A DNA stretch of 64,000 nt, from contig CM064518.1 in the NCBI GenBank assembly GCA_032716605.1, forward strand, positions 38,871,039-38,935,038, in the 5' to 3' direction. This stretch comes from Paralithodes platypus. Taxonomy: Eukaryota > Arthropoda > Malacostraca > Decapoda > Lithodidae. This document shows positions 49,017 through 59,490 of this stretch, piece after piece (position 1 is the stretch's first letter; each line of letters starts with the position of its first letter). The translations under genes and the position numbers were made by a program. The notes below the pieces were generated by a model. It did no database searches and was not told the origin of the DNA. It saw nothing but the letters and a program-made list of their open reading frames with translations.

Positions 49017-49732
49017 CCCCCCTGTAGCATATTTTGAATATGGGAATATTCATACAATGCTAATCAGGGAACAATGAGGGTATTTTTTGAGCGTTTCGGT
49101 GGGTTTTGTGGTAATGCTCTGATACTAGGTACAACACAAATTCCATTCCAATAATATCTTCCCAATGATACACGTGTGTCGTTAACGAATAATATGAATA
49201 TTTTGCTACTGTTAAATATATTAGGAAAATAGGTATTCACCTACAGGTTACTTAATGCCTAGCACAAATCATACACACAGAGACTAGTCGAGTTGTTGGG
49301 GATACGCATGACATAAAACTGGCCTATATCCTATGAAACCGATTTTATTTTAGGTAAAATATAGAAAAAGTGATGGCTAATATTATTAATGTGTAGTTTG
49401 AAAGTAGATTTTATTGAAAATGTGCATGAATCATAAATTATTTATGTTATAAATCAAGGAAACTTTATAATTCATCATATTTCAAAATTCGATAAATAAA
49501 TTGTGATACAAGGGTGATCCGATATACATATAACTAAGAACACGTGAGAAAAGAGTCTACTCTCTCCCCCCCCCCCCTGAAAAAGTAAGACAAATACATA
49601 AATACTAAAATATATACATAAATAAATATATAAATAAATACAAACAATATGGAATCAAGTTTGCTTGGCAGCGTTTGATTAATTTACTTTTAACTACTAT
49701 ATATAGTGAATGCAGATACTTTGCGAGTCTCT

Positions 49733-49776
<44 letters not shown>

Positions 49777-50334
49777 TAAAACACAACAAGGTATTCTCGC
49801 CGTTACTACCATTTCTTAGAACCAATATTATTTTGCTTTCTTTCCCGCCTTCGCCGAGACCCAAGATTAGGTGCCAAGGTCCAGAAAATAAACATCAGAG
49901 CCATTGTTATCGTATTGTGGCCGCCCTGGTCAATATGTTAGCCTGGGTTGGAATACGGACCTTGCAGTAATGGAAAACAATGGTGAACAACAATAGCTAA
50001 CATGAGTGCCGCTCATTTTATCATCCACATAATACACTCAATTAATTGCATATCAAGAAATATGGACATTTAGTGTACCGGTACTTCATCCTTCTATTAA
50101 TCTTAATATATTTATTATTCTTTGTGCTACTACTCCCAGATATTAGGATATCAGAACTTCTCAATCCATTAGATACTCCCTAACATGAATCAGAACCTGT
50201 TATGATTTTCTTATTCTTTTTGTCGGTGAACTGAAATAGGTTATTGTGGGATGGATGGATGGAATATATAATTCTTAATAATATAAACAATTTTAATAAC
50301 ATTATGTTACGCTCACAGAGCAAAAATGAACAAA
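49017..50334. other. Unassigned AT-rich DNA with short CT/CA and C runs
   Basis: A C-run lies at 49566-49577 and (CT)n(CA)n at 49735-49776. Nothing coding is supported. Confidence 0.5.
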
Positions 50335-50865
50335 TTAAACCTGCCGGATTTCCATTACTGAATGTAGTGACTCTTGCACCACGAAATACGTCATCTCCGG
50401 AACCTTGACGCACTACTCCTAAACGGTTGCCTCCACAACATTGAACACTAAGACTAAAGTTGTTTGCAGACCCAAAATGAATACATTGAACCTGCTGAAT
50501 TTTTGTTGCCGACTCTGGTGGCACTTGCACCACGAAATTCGTCGTCTCCGCAACCTTTGATGCATAACCCCTAATAAACAGCTACCTCCAAAACATTGAT
50601 CACTTAGACAAAAGTTGTTTGCAGTCAAAGTAACAAAGTGAACCTTCCAAATTTCTGCTACCAAATCCGGTGGCTTTTACACCAAGATATTGTTTTTGTT
50701 TTTGTTTTGTTTTTCGTCTCCGGAACTTCTCCTAAATGGCAGTCTCCAGAGCATTGTACACTAAGGCCAAAATTGTTCACAGAATAACAGTGAACAAAGT
50801 GAAATTGTTGGATTACGCTACCGACTGTGGTAGCTCCTGCACCGTGAGAATGTCTAACACATGAT
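50335..50865. repeat. Diverged tandem repeat, ~150-bp units, with minus-strand coding pattern
   Basis: Three to four degenerate units. CACGAAATACGTC, CACGAAATTCGTC and ACCAAGATATTG mark one position; AAGTTGTTTGCAGA, AAGTTGTTTGCAGT and AATTGTTCACAGA another. On the minus strand each unit encodes a similar peptide (FGSANNFSLSVQCCGGNRLG; TANNFCLSDQCFGGSCLLG; SVNNFGLSVQCSGDCHLG) with frame breaks between units. It may be a decayed satellite or an amplified exon. No known domain. Confidence 0.6.
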
Positions 50866-51569
50866 GTAGCAGAATTAGGATGTAGCAGATTCATCCGCCA
50901 TTACTAAAATGTGCAGTACTGTGGCTGTGGTAAATGACACATAGTAGTAGAATTGTTATCATAGTTATATATTGCTAATATTGGTTAACATGTAATGGTT
51001 GAGTTTTACTCATGGTTTTGTTTGTGGAAACGTGGCAGTAGTGATTGATATGTAAGATTGTGATCATGAAGAACAATGGTGGTTGTGGTGGTTGTAATGT
51101 ACTGCGAAAGTAGTAATATATTCATGTGATGGAAAGACAGTGGCAATGATGATGGTGCTTACATGTGACACTGATGGAGCTGGTAGTACAGTAAACTAGT
51201 ACTGTGCTGGTGTTGGAAATTAATGTAATGCTACCTATTTTTGTCATAGCTATTCTTCCTTTCAAGAACAAAGCCCATTGTGTATTTGTCCAACAATACC
51301 GACATATCCCATAATGATTAAACAATATTCCAAAACTGACTTCACAATGTGGCTTCAACTAAAATATCCTACAAACAACATCCTAACACATTATGATAAG
51401 GACTAAAACATATTTCATAGATGCTGAAGTTTCTGTATGATATTTCAGAGACCTAATTTTTTTGTTTTTTTTTTGTTTTTTATCCAGAACGACAGTACAA
51501 ATAACATATATATAAATATATTTACTGTAGGGATAAAACTCATACAAATTAAGACAAATATAGCTGCAG
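50866..51569. other. Unassigned DNA rich in GTG/TGG words
   Basis: 50900-51200 is enriched in TGGTTG/GTAGT trinucleotide-like words but has no regular unit. No gene is supported. Confidence 0.45.

Positions 51570-51653
<84 letters not shown>
51570..51653. repeat. (TA)n microsatellite
   Basis: About 41 TA units; another TA tract (56734-56752) flanks the far end of the PLE. Confidence 0.96.
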
Positions 51654-51656
<3 letters not shown>

Positions 51657-51685
51657 GTCAGTGGTAGGTACATTTCCAGGATATC

Positions 51686-51957
51686 TAATTTTGTAGATGA
51701 AGAGAAGGACAAGAGCCACAACAGTATACATGTTGAGAATTATTTATTTGCACATTTTTGGACATATCACACATCCATCAGGCTATATTTCAACATACGA
51801 TCCTAAAAAGGAAGTAACCTAGTGTAAACATGTGTTAGGTACAAAGCTTGTGAGAATCTTTTAACTTTTTCCAAAAGTAACATTACAAAATATAAAAAAG
51901 ATCATCCTTTTAACCAATTAATAAGTTATTAGTATAAAGCTTGGGAGGATATCTTTA
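51686..51957 (-). repeat. PLE-B left arm, distal part
   Basis: The reverse complement of the right arm end, starting AATTTTGTAGATGAAGAG and ending AAGCTTGGGAGGA at the insertion point. The hammerhead-like region here (51748-51782) has lost bases in CTGATGA, and GAAA reads AAAA, so it is broken. Confidence 0.88.
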
Positions 51958-52183
51958 TTTGTGTTTTTTTAAATAGGACTTGAGGCTATCGACCCTACTG
52001 GACCATTAAGCCCGCGAAAAGTCAGGAAGTATGCAAGAGGGGAGCCCCCGAGCCTTCCTCAGATTTATACACTCAGATATACTGGGTAAATAAAACCCAC
52101 CCAAGGACCCCAGCCTCTTCCTAGAACGCAACCAGAACAGGAGCCTCTGCAGAGGACACCCTAGTCCAATGCCCTCTTTACTT
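51958..52183. other. Unassigned leader between PLE arm and tandem array
   Basis: The sequence before the first 328-bp unit (ACTTGAGGCTATCGACCC, AGCCTCTTCCTAGAACGC) has no match elsewhere in the window. It is part of the insert into the PLE arm; its class is unknown. Confidence 0.4.
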
Positions 52184-53378
52184 ATTATTATGTTCCTTCC
52201 AACAACCAACCATACTCCTAAAATCGATTAATGAAATTTAAAAACACATGTGGCAGTCCATGGATTCGAACCCAGGATGCTCACACCGAAAATCAACACC
52301 TTATACATCGCACCACGAAGACAGTTAAAGGTTGGTGGACACTGCCTACGATTTATTATGCAACTTCGAATCCTGCATATCAATCTAAGCATGTACACAC
52401 ATCCCAACTGCAACTCACGTAGGCTATGCATATGTGAATGGAAAGCGCAATTAATGGGGCCTTAACCACTTAGGGAAGTCCTCTCGATAAATTACTCCTG
52501 AACAAATATCAATTATTATGTTCCTTCCAACAACCAATCATACTCCTAAAATCGATTAATGAAATTTACAAACACATGTGGCAGTCCATGGATTCGAACC
52601 CAGGATGCTCACACCGAAAATCAACACCTTATACATCGCACCACGAAGACATTTAAAGGTTGGTGGACACTGCCTACGATTTATTATGCAACTCCGAATC
52701 CTGCATATCAATCTAAGCATGTACACACATCCCAACTGCAACTCACGTAGGCTATGCATATGTGAATGGAAAGCGCAATTAATGGGGCCTTAACCACTTA
52801 GGGAAGTCCTCTCGATAAATTACTCCTGAACAAATATCAATTATTATGTTCCTTCCAACAACCAACCATACTCCTAAAATCGATTAATGAAATTTACAAA
52901 CACATGTGGCAGTCCATGGATTCGAACCCAGGATGCTCACACCAAAAATCAACACCTTATACATCGCACCACGAAGACAGTTAAAGGTTGGTGGACACTG
53001 CCTACGATTTATTATGCAACTTCGAATCCTGCATATCAATCTAAGCATGTACACACATCCCAACTGCAACTCACGTAGGCTATGCATATGTGAATGGAAA
53101 TAGCAATTAATGGGGCCTTAACCACTTAGGGAAGTCCTCTCGATAAATTACTCCTGAACCAATATCAATGATTATGTTCCTTCCAACAACCAACCATACT
53201 CCTAAAATCGATTAATGAAATTTACAAACACATGTGGCAGTCCATGGATTCGAACCCAGGATGCTCACACCGAAAATCAACACCTTATACATCGCACCAC
53301 GAAGACAGTTAAAGGTTGGTGGACACTGCCTACGATTTATTATGCAACTTCGAATCCTGCATATCAATCTAAGCATGT
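52184..53378. repeat. 328-bp tandem array, about 3.6 copies, each with a tRNA-like B box
   Basis: Unit starts at about 52184, 52512, 52840 and 53168, nearly identical (single-base differences such as AACTTCG/AACTCCG and AAAGCGC/AAATAGC). On the minus strand each unit holds GGTTCGAATCC (perfect B box) with a weaker A-box-like TGGTGCGATGT about 40 bases upstream, suggesting a tandemly amplified tRNA-derived sequence. The 62-71 codon frames in every unit are by-products. The fourth unit is interrupted at AGCATGTA by the Y-box retrocopy. Confidence 0.92.
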
Positions 53379-54656
53379 AAAACAATTTTTTTTTTTTTTT
53401 TTCCCTAGCGGGGGAAGGGGGAGGAAAAGTAGAGGTTTGGTCAGGAAGGTAAAGTAGGAAATTATGAAAGAAAGTAGTAGATTAAAAGTTAGTGGGCATA
53501 CCACCTTGCTTTATTAAGGTTAGGGCAACTGTAATACACCAAAGGTATTACTATATTACATTATTTTAATGAAGTTAAGAGTTATTATTTGAGTGTATTC
53601 TGTATTTAAAAGTTTATTTTGAGTCTATTTAACATTTCAGTTGAAATATAGTGTTGGCTATCATTGTGTGTTATATTCTATAAGGGGGAGGTTATTAATT
53701 TGGCAGTATTTATTGATGTCATATTTTTCCTTCATCTCGACCCATCTCCAGTTATCGCTGGGTTTCTTTGTTCTTGCTACATTGCGAAAAGCCGTGAAGA
53801 AGTAGCCTGATGTTCTGTTTCCATTCTTCTGATGCACTCATAGACGTCTCGAGTTATTCGTTTTTCATCTTCTTTTGTAAGGATGCTTTTGAGGTTCTTG
53901 AAGTCCAGGTGATCAGTGTTTGGTAGGTCCTTTGGGTATTCTTGTTTTTTCTCTGTATTCTTCGTTCGTGATCTGGTGTTTTTCGGAGATGGAACAGGAG
54001 TTGGAATGTGTTCTTCTTCCTCCTCTTCTTCGTATTCATCTTCTTCTACTTCATTTTCATCTTCTTCTGCATAGTCCTGGAGGTCCACTTCTGTCTCGTC
54101 TTCTTCTTGTTCTTCTTGAATAGTTGGCTTGTTCTCCTTCCTTGGTGTTTTATTCTTTCTTCCATGTTGAGAGGGAGGTTTCAGAGCTTCAAGAGGGATC
54201 TTGATTGTTGGCAGGTCATTGTGGTGAAGTATCAGTGGAATTAACCGACTCAATTGATGTTTATTTGAGCCAGCAATTGCCACTGCAGCTTGAACGCATG
54301 CATAAATGTTTGCATTAATGTCATGTTCTACATTTCTGCTGTATTGTTTCTTGGGTGTTTTGATGGTAGATCCCTGTGTCCTGCTGCCAGTTGGTCCTGT
54401 GACTTCGTGTGCTTCTTAGCCTTTTCTTCCACTTCTGACGATGAACTCCAACTTTTCGCCATCTTCCAGGGATCTTTTAGTGTTATGTTGGTGTTTAATT
54501 CCCGAAAAATGGACAAAAATGTCTTGTTCACTGTCATCACGAGTTATGTAGCCAAAACCACGTTGATGATTGTACCACTTCACAGTCCCGGTGTTTTTGG
54601 TGTTCATGGTGTTAGGTATTAGCAGCAAGCATCTTCACAGCCTCGATCAGCATGTA
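53372..54656 (-). mobile_element. Retroposed Y-box mRNA-like insert with poly(A) and TSD
   Basis: AGCATGTA occurs at 53372-53379 and 54649-54656. Between them, on the minus strand, lies a coding sequence, a 3' UTR of about 370 bases and an A17 tract (53386-53402, seen as T on the + strand) next to the TSD with six extra bases. The flanking repeat unit normally reads AGCATGTACACACATCCCAA, which confirms the interruption. A canonical AATAAA close to the poly(A) is not obvious (nearest at about 53511), so a retroelement 3' end is an alternative. Confidence 0.72.
53777..54607 (-). pseudogene. Y-box (cold-shock domain) protein retrocopy with one in-frame stop and acidic tail
   Basis: Translation from the ATG at 54607 gives a cold-shock domain (about residues 6-62): TGTVKWYNHQRGFGYITRDD with the RNP1-like RGFGYI and RNP2-like DIFVHF, then the DGEKLEFIV strand. 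After KG an in-frame TAA (54416-54418) interrupts, and the same frame continues EAHEVTGPTGSRTQGS, matching the conserved post-CSD segment of Y-box proteins (EAANVTGPxGxPVxGS). The rest is open to 53777: a linker, a very acidic stretch (DENEVEEDEYEEEEEEE), a basic NTRSRTKNTEKK and a C-terminal helix-like region ending RLFAM. Y-box proteins bind nucleic acid and regulate translation. The acidic tail is unlike the usual alternating basic/acidic repeats, so the parent is a divergent family member or a retroelement ORF. No introns are visible. Confidence 0.75.
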
Positions 54657-55245
54657 CACACATATCCAACTGTATAATAAAGAATATTACTGCACACTTG
54701 ACAGTGGACACTAAAATATTATGCCAAAAAATAAAAAATAAAATCTAAAATTATTCGACAAATCTGTTATCGTTAAAAGTAAAATAGTGTTTAAATTATT
54801 ATGTTGACTAACACACCAAAAAAATAAAAATATTTATTAGATCTATATAAAATTCAAAGGCAAGCCTTATAAGTTTATATTTTACACTTAACCAAACGAA
54901 TAAGGACATTCAAAAATGTACGTGAACAAAAAAGATTAATCTAATGGTCTAACCTATCAATATAAATTTGAAAAGGTATATGAAGTACATACACACATGT
55001 TGCTTACTATGATGTTGAGAAACTGCTGTGTAGGTGGTGACTGACGTAAACATTCACAGTTAACTCCAAGTTTATATACACACAAAATATGAGCTGCCAA
55101 ATATGAATTTACAAAAGTTACCGAAATTAACAGACTAAACTAAAAGAAAAAACACACCTAGACTTCAAGAAACTTAGTTCAACAAAAAACACTCACAGAA
55201 ACAATACAGTGGAAAACAAAAAACTGTAGCTTCCTATAAATGAAG
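54657..55245 (-). repeat. PLE-B left arm, proximal part
   Basis: The reverse complement of 55860-56455. Shared words include TAAACACTATTTTACTTTTA and GTTTCTCAACATCATAGTAA on the minus strand. It lies directly 3' of the PLE coding region, where an LTR-like repeat is expected. Confidence 0.85.
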
Positions 55246-55745
55246 CTATATATTTAATTCTGGTTTGAATTTACTTGTATAGTATTTTTCAGCAATAAAG
55301 GTATCATTTTTGTTCCTAAATTTAGATATAATTTTAAAATTGTGTTCACTGAATCTATGGTCTGAGTCACGAGAATGATTTCTAATAGCAGAATATTGTT
55401 GCTTATTTATATTATAGTTACCAGTTCTGATACTCTTCCCCATATGCTCGAATATTCTGGATCGGAAAGCTCTAGAAGAGCAACCGATATGCCTCACAGG
55501 ACAGTGAGGACAATCAAATTGATATACAATATTCGAACATATAGAATCGGGAATAGTATCCTTGAGCTTGAAAAAATATTTAATTTTTACTTCATTTGTG
55601 AAAATATACGAGGGAAATTAATGCGAAAAATACTATTTAGTTGTTTTCTTAATTCAAAGCTAGGTTTACCGTAAAATGGCAGCTTTATATATTTATTTAA
55701 TTTAGGAACATCATAAACTATATCTCTACTGCTGATTTTTTATGC
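55246..55745 (-). pseudogene. Penelope-like RT C-terminus and GIY-YIG endonuclease (PLE-B)
   Basis: On the minus strand the region opens with VPKLNKYIKLPFYGKPSFEL and RKQLNSIFRINFP (the connector after the RT). After a frame change near 55605 it reads FFKLKDTIPDSICSNIVYQF, then CPHCPVRHIGCSSRAFRSR, EHMGKSIRTG, SAIRNHSRDSDHRF, and ends KYYTSKFKPELNI. This is the GIY-YIG endonuclease of Penelope-like elements, with CxxC before the (Y)IG motif. The Y is replaced by H here (HIG), which may affect catalysis. The RT proper is absent (5' truncation), so the copy is inactive. The 83-codon frame from 55497 is its uninterrupted core. Confidence 0.87.
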
Positions 55746-55819
55746 AAGGAAAGACTACAATTTTGTGAAACAGATTTGAACAATAATTATTAATGAAAGA
55801 ACTTTTCTAATGTTTTGAA

Positions 55820-56735
55820 AAATACTATATAAGTAAATTCAAACCAGAATTAAATACATAGCTTCATTTATAGGAAGCTTCAGTTGTTTGTTTTCCACTG
55901 TATTGTTTCTGTGAGTGTTTTTTGTTGAACTAAGTTTCTTGAGGTCTAGGTGTGTTTTTTTCTTTTTGTTTAGTCTGTTCATTTCGGTAACTTTTGTATA
56001 TTCATAGTTGGCAGCTCATATTTTGTGTGTATATAAACTAGGAGTTAACTGTATTTTTACGTCAGTTACCACCTACACAGCAGTTTCTCAACATCATAGT
56101 AAGCAACATATGTGTATTTACTTCATATACCTTTTCAAATTTATATTGATAGGTTAGACCGTTAGATTAATCTTTTTTGTTCACATACATTTTTTAATGT
56201 CCTTATTCGTTTGGTTAAGTGTAAAATATAAACTTATAAGGCTTGCCTTTGAATTTTATATATATCTAATAGATATTTTTCTTTTGTTGGTGTGTTAGTC
56301 AACATAATAATTAAAACATAATTTTACTTTTAATGATAAAAGATTTGTCTAATCATTTTAGCAATTTTGTTTTTTATTTTGTTATTTTGCATAATATTTT
56401 CGTGGGTTCTGGCAAGTGTGCAGTAATATTCTTTATTATACAGTTGGATATAAGTATAGAGCTCCTCCCAAGCTTTATACTAATGACATATTAATTGGCT
56501 TAAAGGATGAAGTTCTTCTTTTGTATATTTTGTATTGTTACTTTTGGAAACCGTTAAAAGATCCTCATAAGCTTTGTACTTAACATATGTTTACACTAGG
56601 TTACTTTCTTTTTAGGATCTTATGTTGAAATATAGCCTGATGATGGATGTGTGATACGTCCGAAAATTTGCAAATAAATAATTCTCAACATGTATACTGT
56701 TGTGGCTCTTGTCCTACTCTTCATCTACAAAATTA
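55820..56735 (+). repeat. PLE-B right arm (inverted LTR-like repeat)
   Basis: An uninterrupted arm of about 0.9 kb, inverted relative to 51686-51957 plus 54657-55300. It serves as the pre-insertion reference for the left arm. The 3' part carries the hammerhead-like motif. Confidence 0.87.
56637..56680 (+). other. Hammerhead-ribozyme-like motif in PLE arm
   Basis: CTGATGA (56637-56643), then a hairpin GGATGT-GTGAT-ACGTCC (stem II), then GAAA (56662-56665), then palindromic ATTTGCAAAT (possible short stem III) and a following UA. PLE LTRs are known to carry such self-cleaving motifs. One unpaired T between CTGATGA and stem II departs from the consensus, so activity is uncertain. Confidence 0.5.
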
Positions 56736-58570
56736 TATATATATATATATATAAGAATTAATAATTTAGGAGGACAATATCGCAGGATTTACAGTACAAA
56801 TATATATGAAAGGTCTATTTATTTTATAGCACGGTAATTAAAACAATGGAGGGACAATTACATCCGAAAGAGTGCCAATATATTAAACTGGACACAACTC
56901 TCGCCTCACTCAACAACAAATGCCCTTACATAACTGTTTTACCCATATACAAAAGGTAAATTGATTATATATTACCTGATGGAATGTTCGTCCACTCTTT
57001 CCTGGTTTCCAATTATTTTGCTATAGCACAATGTAGTTTTGTTATTATTATTATTTAGTTTAGACCACATGCAAGGTAATTTATCATTGGAACGTGTATT
57101 TTTTACTATGCAACAGGCATTTTCTGAATGATTATACATTATCTCATTTATCCTTAGTGTTACGTACATTTATATTTCACAACATATATCCAATAATGTA
57201 ACTCGTAACTATAATAGGTCTGGATATACATTTTTTTTCTAATGGCATTTTCTTCCAGTCAATTTTGGATAGATTATAATACTTAACATTATACTCACAT
57301 CCACATACACACACAAAGTCTATGCTCCACCTTCGATAATTTTCCTAAAGATATTTCCTCACTGCCTCAGACTCCCTAGGGAGCCAGATTGGAAAGAATA
57401 ATGTAATGTACATGCGACAATATAATCTGTACTGAATATTGAAGTCTGGTGAGACTTCTGTGAAAACAATTGTTTCTATGAAACGGAATATGGGGTAAAA
57501 ATCAACACGAAGAGAGACCCGAGTTTCATTACACATAATACAATATTAAGCCATTGCAGAATATACAAGTTTGATAGTAGTAAGGTAAGCATAAATAGTT
57601 CCAATTAATCACATGGTGGCCCAGTAAAAAGGTTAACTATATGTCTTGTCAATGCAATGAGCGAGAGTATTTTATGATTAATATCACATATCACATCCCT
57701 GATGAACTGATGGAAAGCAAGCAAAAATTTACCCCTATATATATAATACCATCAACAGAATATTTCAGTCATTTTATGATTCCCGGAGTCAAGTGAATAG
57801 GCGCACACATGTAAATAGTAGCAGATATCTATAAATGTTCAGCACAATTGTCCTGTTTAGTTAGGAAGCGGTTTAGGAAGAAACTGAATCAATGAAGAAG
57901 ATATTTAAGGGCGTGCTTAGACTTAAGTGGGCTTCTTCTTCATCCCATTATTTTGTTTCTTCATCCCATTATTTTTGTTGAGTGAATAAATATTGTCCCA
58001 TAACTTGTTCTGCTCTCTTGCTCTCGCTCTCGCTGTGGCTCGGTACTAATGTGTAATTAACTAGTAAGGAAGTGTTCTGTGACATGCTGGTCATATACTA
58101 TATAGAAAGGATTGTCGAGTTGTACTGCTCTAGTTCAGGCCTAAAATTATCTTGAAACAACATCACTAACTCTAACTAGACGAGATTATGGTCATCAATT
58201 TACAAGAGAACGAATAACTACAGGGCAAATAATTACAAATATACCTTGTACTATATAGATTAGTATACACGTTGAAAGTATATTTGAAAATAATAATTTA
58301 ACTAGGATTACATGTTCATATATTTCAATTATTGCAAATCAAAATTATAATTTCCTTAGATTACCTGTTTATATAGCGGTTAGCACTACAAAGCAGAATG
58401 CTTATATTTATATTGCTTCCAGTAATATTTAATAGGAAAAACTACAACATGGAAACTTTCTTCAGCAGGATATGGTAAAATGGTGAGGGAAGCACACTTC
58501 ATGTAAATAATATAGCTAATTAGTTGGCATGCTTGTAGTAGTAGATAATATACTCGCTGTCATGTAAGAT
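56736..58570. other. Unassigned AT-rich DNA
   Basis: No supported gene or recognised repeat, apart from the short TA tract at 56734-56752. Frames at 56972-57536 have no known domain. TTCTTCATCCCATTATTTT is repeated twice at 57938-57974. Confidence 0.5.
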
Positions 58571-58573
58571 AAT

Positions 58574-58598
58574 GTATGTGTGTGTGTGTGTGTGTGTT
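58574..58598. repeat. Short (TG)n
   Basis: About 12 TG units. Confidence 0.9.
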
Positions 58599-58779
58599 GC
58601 TCAGTTACTCAGTTACTTGTTCGTCAAGGGGAATCCACGCAATGCGAGCTAAGCTCATTATTATAGCGCCTCCTTAACTGGGAGTGTATTGCGTGAAATG
58701 CATGTTAAGTGTTTTATGTACTGTTGGAATGGCTGTGGATGTGTGTGTAGTCTGTATTTTTAGCCAATTGGCGACATCG

Positions 58780-59085
58780 GAAACGAAGGCTTAGGGTGGA
58801 TCTGTATGGTACCATTCTCACTATAGACGGTACCGTCTCGCCCGAAGGCTTAGGTAGCCATCAGCTTAGGTGAACCATATGATACCCATCTCGCCTTGTA
58901 CCATTTTTGCCAACCCCAGATGGGACGTCACAACGTCGTCCACTTATTCCAGGTACCTATTTACAGGTAGGTGAACTGAGGCTAACACATGAAAGGAGAC
59001 TAGCCCAATTTGTCTCCGCCCGGCCGGGGATTGAACCCCCGACCCCTCGTGTGTGAGACGAGAGCTCTACCTACTAGGCTACGGG

Positions 59086-59090
<5 letters not shown>
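58780..59090 (-). mobile_element. tRNA-derived SINE, Val-type head
   Basis: On the minus strand the head (59090 to about 59022) has a perfect A box (TAGCCTAGTAG) and a near-perfect B box (GGTTCAATCCC). The anticodon arm CTCGT/ACGAG encloses a loop with CAC at the anticodon position (tRNA-Val-like). Five of seven acceptor pairs form. The body includes GTTCACCTACCTGTAAATAG and GGTACCTGGAATAAG, resembling the body of the SINE at 15693, then hairpin-forming GGTACCGTCTATAGTGAGAA. (GT)n at 59089-59117 precedes the head. A SINE is more likely than a tRNA gene because of the shared body. Confidence 0.75.

Positions 59091-59117
<27 letters not shown>
59089..59117. repeat. (GT)n microsatellite
   Basis: About 14 GT units directly upstream of the SINE head, followed by a short GA run. 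Confidence 0.93.
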
Positions 59118-59120
<3 letters not shown>

Positions 59121-59342
59121 AGAGAGAGAGAGAGGCAGAGAAAAAGAGAAGCATTAACACTAAAAAGTTGGTTTAATTTTAATAACGAATCATTATGAAG
59201 TTTCACAAACATACCAGTAGTAATAAAAAAAAATACCATCACGGTCATGGCTTCACCGTCCGCCCATTACCGTTAATGACAAGTACTGTACAATATTGGT
59301 GTCGTTTGTGTTAGTCTACCCCATTAGTCTAGTAGAGGCCTA

Positions 59343-59490
59343 TTAACCCATGCAGTACCGGCGACGTATGTATATTTGATTTCAGGAGCATTTAGATGAT
59401 TTTATGAAGCTTGGGAAGGATATATGGTTGCTAAAAGGATTAATTGAGATAGTTTGTAGCTCTTCCATTTTTGACGGCCCTCAGTTCAAG
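59343..59490. mobile_element. PB-2 MITE, left half
   Basis: Starts TTAACCCATGCAGTACCGGC and includes AGCTTGGGAAGGATATATGG and AAAGGATTAATTGAGATAGT, as in the copies at 626 and 43748. The right arm is missing, so the copy is truncated. Confidence 0.58.

Larger units (their letters stand above)
51686..56735 (-). mobile_element. PLE-B: Penelope-like element with inverted LTR-like arms, carrying nested insertions
   Basis: The outer arms are inverted copies: 51686-51957 matches the reverse complement of 56456-56735, and 54657-55300 matches the reverse complement of 55820-56455, about 0.9 kb per arm. Between the arms is the truncated PLE coding region (55246-55745, minus strand). Inverted LTR-like repeats with 5' truncation are a known Penelope arrangement. 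The left arm is split by 2.7 kb (51958-54656) that the right arm lacks. Each arm carries a hammerhead-like motif, intact-looking only on the right (56637-56665). Outer TSD not identified because of TA-rich flanks. Confidence 0.85.

Noticed and set aside
54416..54418. Programmed stop-codon readthrough in the Y-box ORF
   Set aside because: The locus looks like a retroposed copy; a disabling mutation is simpler and no readthrough signal is visible. Left open for testing in the findings.
51686..56735. LTR retrotransposon bounded by LTRs
   Set aside because: The arms are inverted rather than direct, there is no gag/protease/integrase, and the coding remnant is PLE-type GIY-YIG.
59022..59090. Functional tRNA-Val gene on the minus strand
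   Set aside because: Two acceptor pairs fail, and the downstream body is shared with another tRNA-headed repeat, so SINE is preferred.
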